Source: an uncultured Phocaeicola sp.
Lineage (GTDB): Bacteria; Bacteroidota; Bacteroidia; Bacteroidales; Bacteroidaceae
Direction: 5' to 3'
Length of the DNA stretch: 16,070 nucleotides
NCBI GenBank assembly: GCA_948579315.1
Contig: CAPAOL010000004.1
Coordinates: 1-16,070 of the forward strand
Position 1 is the first letter of the stretch; each line of letters begins with the position of its first letter. The translations under genes and the position numbers were made by a program. The notes beneath the pieces were generated by a model. That model was not told where the DNA came from. It was given only the letters and a program-made list of their open reading frames with translations, and searched no databases. Positions 6,237 to 12,583 of this stretch are shown in pieces.

Positions 6237-7204
6237 ATTTATTCAAACGGGTAGACAGTGTGAAAGGATTGTTTGCCGTTGAGAGCATTAGTCTGATATA
6301 TAATGCCCTCACGACCATAATGGTTTTAATATTATTTCCTCGTATGGACCACCCTGTAATTATGCTTTTGGAGCGTGCAGGCATTGTGGCCATTACGTTT
6401 GCATTAATATATTTGTATCGCAAGTATCCGTGTAAACTTACGGCATTTATACGAATGGCTGTGCAGATGGCATTTTTAGCGTATTGGTATCCCGATACCT
6501 TTGAATTTAATCGTCTTTTTCCCAATCTGGATAACTTCTTCGCTTCGGCGGAGCAGTTTTTGTTCCGTTGCCAGCCTTCGGTAGAATTTAGTGAACATTT
6601 TCCTTCCATGTGGTTCAGTGAACCATTTAATATGGGGTATTTCGCTTATTATCCAATGATTGGGATTGTGACTATTTATTATTTCTTGTTTCGTTTTGAG
6701 TGGTTTGAAAAGGTTTCTTTTGTGCTGGTCACTTCGTTTTTTATCTATTATCTTATTTATATATTGGTTCCGGTTGCCGGTCCGCAATTCTATTTCCCTG
6801 CTATCGGAATGGACAATGTGATGGCGCAGCATTTCCCTGCTATCGGTGATTATTTCAATAATAATGATATTCTGCTGCCCGGTCCCGGTTTTGATCATGG
6901 TTTCTTCTTTAATTTGGTAGAGGCCTCACAGGAAGTGGGGGAACGCCCTACTGCTGCTTTTCCTAGTTCGCATGTCGGTATATCTACCATTGTGATGATT
7001 ATGGCCTATCGCGTTAATAAGAAACTATGTTATTTCTTGGCACCGTTCTACGTACTTCTATGCTGTGCTACGGTCTATATTCAGGCGCATTATTTGGTGG
7101 ATGTTATTGCCGGCTGGATTTCGGCGGTATGTATTTATATTGTGGCTACTTATATGTATAAGCGTTGGTTTGCTTCTGTAGTCTTCCAACTTGTGCTGAA
7201 ATAG
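6227..7204 (+). CDS. PAP2-superfamily multi-pass membrane protein, AUR1/phosphotransferase-like
   Basis: It is a 325-residue integral membrane protein with roughly six helices (about 20-37, 45-63, 72-86, 140-180 as a pair, 252-285, 293-310). The active-site parts are RPTAAFPSSHVGIS (239-252, with His249) and AHYLVDVIAG (287-296, with His288 and Asp292). The classical phosphatase motif KxxxxxxRP and the Ser-Arg of SRxxxxxHxxxD are absent (Ala-Thr sits where Ser-Arg would be). The HYxVD pattern recalls inositol-phosphorylceramide and sphingomyelin synthases and the PAP2_3 group. It could therefore transfer a phospho-headgroup to or from a lipid such as ceramide, or be a lipid phosphatase. The start overlaps the dehydrogenase stop by 10 bases after AGAAAGAAGG, so translation is probably coupled. 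A perfect terminator follows the stop. Confidence 0.88.
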   Translation: MALNLFKRVDSVKGLFAVESISLIYNALTTIMVLILFPRMDHPVIMLLERAGIVAITFALIYLYRKYPCKLTAFIRMAVQMAFLAYWYPDTFEFNRLFPNLDNFFASAEQFLFRCQPSVEFSEHFPSMWFSEPFNMGYFAYYPMIGIVTIYYFLFRFEWFEKVSFVLVTSFFIYYLIYILVPVAGPQFYFPAIGMDNVMAQHFPAIGDYFNNNDILLPGPGFDHGFFFNLVEASQEVGERPTAAFPSSHVGISTIVMIMAYRVNKKLCYFLAPFYVLLCCATVYIQAHYLVDVIAGWISAVCIYIVATYMYKRWFASVVFQLVLK

Positions 7205-7227
7205 TTTTAAAAAGTATATAAAAGCGT

Positions 7228-7262
7228 ACAGGGTGTCCATTTTCGGACACCCTGTTTTGTTT
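7228..7262 (+). terminator. Rho-independent terminator of the three-gene operon
   Basis: ACAGGGTGTCC (7228-7238) pairs perfectly with GGACACCCTGT (7245-7255) around a six-base loop, followed by TTTGTTTA. It lies 24 bases after the PAP2 stop codon. Confidence 0.92.
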
Positions 7263-7322
7263 ATACCTTGTTGATTTTCAGTGATAAATGTTGCTGGCAT
7301 GAATATTGCTTTAAAAATAATG

Positions 7323-7344
7323 GCTAAACGTTGCAACGTTTGGC
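7323..7344. promoter_or_regulatory. Palindrome overlapping the putative -7 element of the DUF2807 gene
   Basis: AAACGTTGCAACGTTT at 7326-7341 is a perfect 16-bp palindrome, extended by GC/GC at 7323-7324 and 7343-7344. Its right half contains AACGTTTG (7335-7342), the only TTTG downstream of the terminator and the best -7 candidate for the next gene (one mismatch from TAnnTTTG). A repressor bound here would cover the promoter. It may also simply be a small hairpin; it is not a terminator, as no T-tract follows. Confidence 0.45.
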
Positions 7345-7380
7345 ATAGAAATAACGTCTAATGAATAAAACAAAAATAGT

Positions 7381-8232
7381 ATGAGAAAATTAGTATCAAC
7401 TTTAATGGCGGTGACCCTTATGTTAGTGTCTGCCACAGCATGTGCAGAGAGAATAACTCCTAGTAAGAACTATGTTACCAAAAAAGTGAATGTGGGTAGT
7501 TTTAATGCTATCTCTACCAGTTCTTCGGTGGATGTAATCTATACTCAAAGTTCCGGTGGGCAGGATGTGGAAATATATGCTCCGGACAATTTGGTGAACT
7601 ATATTGATGTCCGTGTAGAGGGTGGAGTACTTAAGGTTGGTTTTAAATCACCAAGAAACAATTTTTCAATAAACGGAAAACATAAAAAGGAAGTAAGAGT
7701 TTCTGCTCCGGCTGTGAACAGCTTGAAAGCTTCCAGTTCCGGTGATATTATTATAAAGAATGGACTGAAAACGAGTGGGAAAGTTACTGTTAAGGCTAGC
7801 AGTAGCGGTGATGTAACAGGAAGCACTATTTCTTGTGATGATTTTGCGGCTACCGCTAATAGTTCGGGTGATGTGATTCTGGAAAAGGTATCTTGTACGA
7901 ATTTCTCTGCTGATGCCAGTAGTTCGGGTGATGTATCTATCAAGAATCTGAACGCTGCTGATGTATCTGCTGATGCCAGCTCTTCCGGAGATGTGATTTT
8001 GGCAGGTATTTGTGAGAACGCTTCTTACAGAGCCAGTAGTAGTGGGGATGTAAAGGCAAAAGGTATGAAGGCGGTCAATGTAACTGCCAGTGCCAGTTCC
8101 TCTGGTGATGTGGAATGTTATGTGACCGGTTCGCTGACTGCGAAAGCATCCAGTAGTGGTGAGGTGGCTTATAAAGGTAATCCTAAAGATATTGATTTCT
8201 CTCCCAAAAGAGGTTTGCGTAAAATGGAATAG
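7381..8232 (+). CDS. Secreted DUF2807/GIN-domain protein with SSSGD repeats
   Basis: This is a 283-residue exported protein of the head-GIN/DUF2807 type common in Bacteroidetes; its role is not established. The signal peptide covers about residues 1-22, with Cys21 in SATACAER, so either signal peptidase I cleavage after Ala22 or lipid attachment at Cys21 is possible (the lipobox is weak, with Ala at -3). The mature part starts with KKVNVGSFNAISTSSSVDVIY and then carries eight repeats of A-S-S-S-G-D/E-V/I. The Gly positions are near 121, 143, 163, 183, 203, 222, 242 and 260, a period of 18-22 residues as in a stacked beta-solenoid. Three Cys lie within or beside the repeats (152, 172, 211). 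It stands alone, between the operon terminator and a convergent inverted repeat, with its own promoter candidate at 7335-7342. Confidence 0.88.
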   Translation: MRKLVSTLMAVTLMLVSATACAERITPSKNYVTKKVNVGSFNAISTSSSVDVIYTQSSGGQDVEIYAPDNLVNYIDVRVEGGVLKVGFKSPRNNFSINGKHKKEVRVSAPAVNSLKASSSGDIIIKNGLKTSGKVTVKASSSGDVTGSTISCDDFAATANSSGDVILEKVSCTNFSADASSSGDVSIKNLNAADVSADASSSGDVILAGICENASYRASSSGDVKAKGMKAVNVTASASSSGDVECYVTGSLTAKASSSGEVAYKGNPKDIDFSPKRGLRKME

Positions 8233-8240
8233 ATAATGTG

Positions 8241-8331
8241 TTAATGCTACAATATATTAATGTGCCAATTGGCTGTGCTGTATTCCGCATGGCAATTGGC
8301 ACATTAGCATATTAGCACATTGTAGCATTAA
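8241..8331. repeat. Two-tier inverted repeat between the DUF2807 gene and dusB
   Basis: An outer pair, TTAATGCTACAAT (8241-8253) and ATTGTAGCATTAA (8319-8331), encloses an inner pair, TAATGTGCCAATTG (8258-8271) and CAATTGGCACATTA (8293-8306), with a 21-base loop. Both are perfect. The right arm has 12 extra bases (GCATATTAGCAC) between the tiers, which resemble duplicated copies of the ATGTGCTAAT unit. The outer right arm overlaps the dusB stop codon by 4 bases. It is probably a terminator structure shared by two converging genes, possibly derived from a dispersed repeat family. Confidence 0.65.
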
Positions 8332-9317
8332 GAATTCATTCCGTAATTCCCCCTGATATAATCCAAGATACTGAAAAGTTCTTTCACGGTTTCGGCACGG
8401 AGCATGGCGATACGTGTCTCTTTAAAGTTGGGGATGCCTTTAAATAAGGGAGAAGCAGCCAGATGGCGGCGTACATGAAGAATACCGCGGCGTTCGTCAA
8501 GCAGATTCACACTGTCCAACACTTCCTGACGGAGTACATTCAGCCGCCACTCAAAAGAAAGGGCAGGGAGTTCCTTACCGGTTTCTATATAATGTTTTAC
8601 TTCCTTGAATATCCACGGGCGTCCAAAGCTGGCTCGGCCAATCATAATAGCGTCTACTCCATACTGGTCAAAACACTCTTTGGCACGTTGTGGCGTAGTT
8701 ATATCCCCGTTTCCAATGATAGGTATATGCATACGAGGATTCTTTTTTACTTCACCTATTAAACTCCAGTCCGCTTCACCAGTGTACATTTGTGCACGGG
8801 TGCGTCCATGAATGGTCAGTGCTTCAATGCCGCAATCTTGTAATTGTTCTGCCAAATCTACTATAATTTTATGCTCATTGTCCCAGCCTAGACGTGTTTT
8901 TACAGTAACGGGAATTTTTACAGTGTCCACAACAGCACGGGTAATTTCCAACATCAGCGGGATATTTTGCAGCATACCTGCACCGGCTCCTTTACCGGCA
9001 ACGCGTTTTACAGGACAGCCAAAATTAATATCCAGGATGTCAGGATGCGCCTCTTCCACTATTTTCGCCGCTTCTACCATTGTTTCCGTGTCTCTGCCGT
9101 AAATCTGTATGGCTACGGGGCGTTCCTCATCGTTGATATTCAGCTTCTGCATCGTTTTACCTACCGAGCGTATCAATGCATCTGCCGATACAAATTCGGT
9201 ATATACCATATCAGCACCGAACTTCTTGCACATCAGGCGAAAAGCGGGGTCTGTTACATCTTCCATCGGAGCCAGGAAAATAGGGTATCTGCCCAGGTCT
9301 ATATTTCTAATCTTCAT
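8328..9317 (-). CDS. dusB: tRNA-dihydrouridine synthase (DusB-like)
   Basis: It is an FMN enzyme that reduces specific uridines of tRNA to dihydrouridine. The 329-residue protein is a TIM barrel with the start motif APMEDVTDPAFR (16-27). The catalytic Cys101 is in DINFGCPVKRV, Lys140 is in TVKTRLGW, His170 is in LTIHGRT, and the phosphate-binding NGD (203-205) and IGRASFGRPW (226-235) follow. The helical C-terminal tRNA-binding domain covers about 245-329. All expected active-site residues are present and the length is normal. It is divergent from the U32-family gene with 150 bases between the starts. Which uridine position it modifies cannot be deduced from sequence alone. Confidence 0.95.
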   Translation of the reverse strand: MKIRNIDLGRYPIFLAPMEDVTDPAFRLMCKKFGADMVYTEFVSADALIRSVGKTMQKLNINDEERPVAIQIYGRDTETMVEAAKIVEEAHPDILDINFGCPVKRVAGKGAGAGMLQNIPLMLEITRAVVDTVKIPVTVKTRLGWDNEHKIIVDLAEQLQDCGIEALTIHGRTRAQMYTGEADWSLIGEVKKNPRMHIPIIGNGDITTPQRAKECFDQYGVDAIMIGRASFGRPWIFKEVKHYIETGKELPALSFEWRLNVLRQEVLDSVNLLDERRGILHVRRHLAASPLFKGIPNFKETRIAMLRAETVKELFSILDYIRGNYGMNS

Positions 9318-9375
9318 TGTTGTATGTTTATCTTTGGGTTACAGAAAAGTCAGATTCATTTGAGTATTAATTTAT

Positions 9376-9405
9376 AATCTGTGTGAATCTGTGTAATCTG
9401 TGGTG
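9376..9405. repeat. Three tandem AATCTGTG units in the dusB/U32 intergenic region
   Basis: AATCTGTG occurs at 9376, 9386 and 9395 with spacings of 10 and 9 bases. This AATCTGTGT-type tandem is a simple intergenic repeat that I have seen in several bacterial genomes. It would lie in the 5' leader of dusB if that gene is transcribed from the -7 candidate at 9417-9424. Confidence 0.5.
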
Positions 9406-9413
9406 AAATCAGG

Positions 9414-9447
9414 CTGCAAAAATACGGAAAAAAGCCTACCTTTGCAC
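9414..9447. promoter_or_regulatory. Divergent, overlapping -7 elements for dusB (minus) and the U32 gene (plus)
   Basis: On the plus strand TACCTTTG (9437-9444) matches TAnnTTTG exactly and ends 23 bases before the U32 start. On the minus strand TATTTTTG (plus positions 9417-9424) also matches exactly and is the only such match in the intergenic region. The sites face apart-crossing directions, so each polymerase footprint covers the other -7. The -33 boxes would be CTG (9414-9416) for plus and GTG (minus, 9445-9447), each 20 bases away but only two-of-three matches to TTG. Confidence 0.5.
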
Positions 9448-9467
9448 ATATATTAATCAAAAGAATA

Positions 9468-10730
9468 ATGAAAGCTTCTATAAAAGACTTTGAAATAATG
9501 GCTCCTGTAGGTTCACGTGAGTCGCTGGCGGCAGCCATACAGGCAGGTGCGGATTCTATTTACTTCGGAATTGAGAGTCTGAATATGCGTGCACGTTCTG
9601 CCAGTACATTTACTGTCAATGATTTACGCGAGATAGCACAGATCTGTGATAAACATGGAATCAAGAGCTATCTTACGATCAATACCATTATTTATGATGA
9701 AGATATTGCTTTGATGCGTACCATTGTCGATGCGGCTAAGGAGGCAGGCATCAGTGCCGTGATTGCTGCGGATGTGGCGGTAATGGCTTATTGTTGCGAG
9801 GTGGGGCAGGAAGTACACCTTTCCACCCAATTAAATATCAGTAATGCCGGAGCGTTGAAATTTTATGCTCGCTTTGCCGATGTAGTGGTATTGGCACGTG
9901 AATTGAATTTGAAGCAGGTGCGGGTGATTTATGATACTATCCAGAAGGAACAAATTAAAGGTCCGAATGGAGAATTGGTCCGTATTGAGATGTTCTGCCA
10001 CGGGGCACTCTGTATGGCAGTGTCGGGCAAGTGTTATCTCAGTTTGCATGAGATGAATGCTTCTGCTAACCGGGGGGCTTGTATGCAGATATGTCGCCGT
10101 GCATACGATGTGAAGGATAAAGAGAGTGATATTGAACTGGAGGTGGACAATAAATACATCATGTCTCCTAAAGATTTGAAAACTATTCATTTTATGGATG
10201 AGATGATAGAGGCTGGCGTGCGTGTCTTCAAGATCGAAGGGCGTGCCCGAGGACCTGAGTATGTACGTACCGTGGTGGAATGTTACAAAGAAGCTATTTG
10301 TTCTTATCTGGAGGGCACTTTTACCGAGGAGAAGAAGCAGGCTTGGGATGAACGGCTGAAGACCGTATTCAATCGGGGATTCTGGAATGGGTATTATTTA
10401 GGACAGCGTTTGGGTGAATGGAGTAAGAACTATGGTTCGGAGGCTACTGAGCGTAAGGTGTATGTGGGTAAGGGAATCAAGTACTTTTCTAATATTGGCG
10501 TTGCAGAGTTTCTGGTGGAAGCTGCTGAGATGAAAGTAGGGGATAAGCTTCTGATCACAGGACCTACTACAGGAGCGGTATTTCTGACGTTGGATGAGGC
10601 GCGTGTGGATTTGAAACCGGTGGATGTGGTAAGAAAAGGTCAACATGTATCCTTTAAAGTACCCGATAAGGTACGTCCTAGTGACAAGCTTTATAAGTTG
10701 GTTTCTCCTGAGGATTTGAAGAAGAAATAA
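9468..10730 (+). CDS. U32-family protein, TrhP/YegQ type (tRNA uridine hydroxylation)
   Basis: The 420-residue protein has the U32 fold: a TIM-barrel-like half (residues 8-250) with EIMAPVGSRESLAAAIQAGAD near the start and HLSTQLNISNAGAL at 117-130. The family signature is EMFCHGALCMAVSGKCYLS (174-192) followed by SANRGACMQICRRAY. Cys177, 182, 189, 205 and 209 include the residues thought to bind an iron-sulfur cluster in this family. A C-terminal barrel domain covers about 328-415. Although named peptidase U32, family members TrhP and RlhA hydroxylate tRNA U34 and rRNA, respectively. The length and motif make the TrhP-like role most likely here, using prephenate as substrate by analogy. The divergent neighbour dusB is also a tRNA modification enzyme. 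The start has an A-rich leader and an exact -7 element at 9437-9444. Confidence 0.9.
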   Translation: MKASIKDFEIMAPVGSRESLAAAIQAGADSIYFGIESLNMRARSASTFTVNDLREIAQICDKHGIKSYLTINTIIYDEDIALMRTIVDAAKEAGISAVIAADVAVMAYCCEVGQEVHLSTQLNISNAGALKFYARFADVVVLARELNLKQVRVIYDTIQKEQIKGPNGELVRIEMFCHGALCMAVSGKCYLSLHEMNASANRGACMQICRRAYDVKDKESDIELEVDNKYIMSPKDLKTIHFMDEMIEAGVRVFKIEGRARGPEYVRTVVECYKEAICSYLEGTFTEEKKQAWDERLKTVFNRGFWNGYYLGQRLGEWSKNYGSEATERKVYVGKGIKYFSNIGVAEFLVEAAEMKVGDKLLITGPTTGAVFLTLDEARVDLKPVDVVRKGQHVSFKVPDKVRPSDKLYKLVSPEDLKKK

Positions 10731-10962
10731 AACAGAAAGAATGTGTTTCTAAAGAGATATTGAAATTTAAATCTCTTATGATTAAAATCCGAAGAGAAGC
10801 TCCCTTTTCTTATTTTATGTAGCAATGAATAAAGTAAGAAAGGGTAGGGTATCATGATGATACAGATTATTATAAAGCTGTTTCATTAATCTATTTTGAG
10901 TTATCCTTTGGAACTATAAATTTATTAATGAATACTCTCTTTTGATTTGTTTGAGAACAATA
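10731..10962. other. Intergenic stretch after the U32 gene: weak hairpins only
   Basis: No gene is supported. AAGAGAT (10752-10758) pairs with ATCTCTT (10771-10777). AAGAGAA (10792-10798) can pair with TTTTCTT (10805-10811) through one wobble around a six-base loop, followed by ATTTTA; this is the better candidate terminator for the U32 gene, but it is weak. GTATCA and TGATAC (10849-10863) form a short palindrome of unknown meaning. Confidence 0.35.
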
Positions 10963-10998
10963 AAAAACCCGTAACAGTTCATTTTGCTACGGGTTTTT
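10963..10998. terminator. Terminator of the susCD operon
   Basis: AAAAACCCGTA (10963-10973) pairs perfectly with TACGGGTTTTT (10988-10998) around a 14-base loop. On the minus strand the stem ends in GGGTTTTTTATTG, a good U-tract 20 bases after the susD stop. A-tracts and T-tracts on both sides mean it could also end plus-strand transcripts from the U32 gene. Confidence 0.88.
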
Positions 10999-11017
10999 AC
11001 TTTGTTAGAGTTTGCTG

Positions 11018-12568
11018 TTATTTGGTATAAATTGAGAGTTTAGGATGATCCTTGTAAAGGTTTTTGTTCGCCAGCTCTTCCGAATCCGTAATTCGGTACA
11101 AATAATATTTACTGTTTGGACAGAATGCACTTTTATCGGGGAAATTGAAGAAACGATGTCCTTGAGTCTTTTTCTTCAGGGTGTGAGTTTGTCCGTTTTC
11201 ATCAGTGTAAATATAGTCAATGGGACCTTCGGGATATGCTTTGCGGACTACGGTCTGTTGGTTACGGATAATGTCTATCAAACTGAATCCTTCCCCCCAT
11301 AATTCTTTGCGGCGTTCTAGCCAAATAGTTTCCAATAGATCCTGTTGTGAAAGATTTGTATGAATGGTTTTTGCCCCTCTGGCTGTTTTTAAATCATTTA
11401 ATTTGTTAATTGCATCTGGATCATTCAGATGTGCTTTTGCTTCTGCATTTATCAAATAAATTTCGGCAACGCGCATCAATACGATATCACCAAGTTGGTT
11501 TTCGATATCGCGGAATCTGAATTTAGAGTTACGCATCCATACATAGGCTGCTGATGCGACGTCAGCTCCCGGATCTGTGGCCCAGAACAGCATTTCTTTA
11601 CGATAATCACCATCTTCGAACAAATCACGGAAGTAAGGGTCTACATTGAAGCTATAATAGTATGATCCTTTAGTTGTAGTATCTAAATAATGGAATTGAT
11701 AACTGGCATTACTTTGATCGTTGGTTTGGGCATGCCCCCAAATCCATTCTTTATTGTCTACAGAATTGAATCCGGCTTTATATTCACTTTCGGTCATTAA
11801 ATAATTGTTTTTAGTTAACAATTTGTCCGAGTAAGTTTTAGCTTTCTCCCATTGACGAGCATAAAGACAGGCACGTGAGAGAATACCTAGGACAACTTCA
11901 TTGTCAATTTTGTGTTTGGCGTCACGTACATAAGTTTCGGGAATAAGTTCTAATGCTTCTTCTAAATCGTTGATGGATTGCGCATATACTTCACTGACAC
12001 TTGATGCGGGTTTTCCTTCTGCTGCAATTGTTTCATCGGTGGACTGTGTATAGACAGGTGCACATACAGCGTCCGGGTCTTTATCAATAGCAAAGGAATA
12101 ACAAGAGGCCAGGTGCAGGTATAAGAAACCGCGTAAAGCCAATGCTTGTCCTTTAATTCGGTTTCTGTCGGCTTGCGTGCCTTCGGCAGCATCAATATTG
12201 TCTAATACGCCATTGCAGTCGTTGATTACACGGTATGCTAAAAGCCAGCTCAAGGTGTTTGTGCCTCCTTTTCCATAAATTGCAGAAAACTCATTATGTG
12301 TCCTAAAGCCATATTTGCTATTTAACACTACATCAGAACCCATTGCGTCATTTGCACGTAGCATTGCTCCATAGCCGGGGTTGGCGTAAGAATTGAAAGT
12401 TTCCATCAGGTAGTTCCAGCCACCATTAAGTACTTTTTCGGCATCTCCTGTTTTACCGAAAACAGAACCGGCATCTACATAAGTCGTAGGAATTGTATCC
12501 AAATCGCAGGAAGTGAGCATTGTACTTCCCAGTGCGAATGAAAATATATATTTTAAAATAGTTTTCAT
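11018..12568 (-). CDS. SusD/RagB-family outer-membrane lipoprotein
   Basis: It is a surface nutrient-binding lipoprotein that forms the lid on a SusC transporter. The 516-residue protein has a lipoprotein signal peptide ending LTSC with Cys21, followed by acidic DLD, which suits export to the cell surface in Bacteroidetes. Helical TPR-like parts include GQALALRGFLYLHLASCY (140-157) and VYAQSINDLEEALELIP (194-210). Two late conserved blocks of the family are present: LMRVAEIYLINAEAKAHLN, then TIWLERRKELWGEGFSLIDIIR. The susC gene is 15 bases upstream and the terminator is 20 bases downstream, so it is the last gene of its unit. The glycan or other ligand cannot be named. No glycosidase, SusE/F or other substrate clue lies next to it. 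Confidence 0.95.
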   Translation of the reverse strand: MKTILKYIFSFALGSTMLTSCDLDTIPTTYVDAGSVFGKTGDAEKVLNGGWNYLMETFNSYANPGYGAMLRANDAMGSDVVLNSKYGFRTHNEFSAIYGKGGTNTLSWLLAYRVINDCNGVLDNIDAAEGTQADRNRIKGQALALRGFLYLHLASCYSFAIDKDPDAVCAPVYTQSTDETIAAEGKPASSVSEVYAQSINDLEEALELIPETYVRDAKHKIDNEVVLGILSRACLYARQWEKAKTYSDKLLTKNNYLMTESEYKAGFNSVDNKEWIWGHAQTNDQSNASYQFHYLDTTTKGSYYYSFNVDPYFRDLFEDGDYRKEMLFWATDPGADVASAAYVWMRNSKFRFRDIENQLGDIVLMRVAEIYLINAEAKAHLNDPDAINKLNDLKTARGAKTIHTNLSQQDLLETIWLERRKELWGEGFSLIDIIRNQQTVVRKAYPEGPIDYIYTDENGQTHTLKKKTQGHRFFNFPDKSAFCPNSKYYLYRITDSEELANKNLYKDHPKLSIYTK

Positions 12569-12583
12569 ATTCTTCTTTCTGTA

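Noticed and set aside
7731..8170. Regular repeats in the DUF2807 gene considered as a CRISPR-like or tandem DNA repeat.
   Set aside because: The periodicity is at the protein level only; the DNA units differ in codons and there are no spacers.
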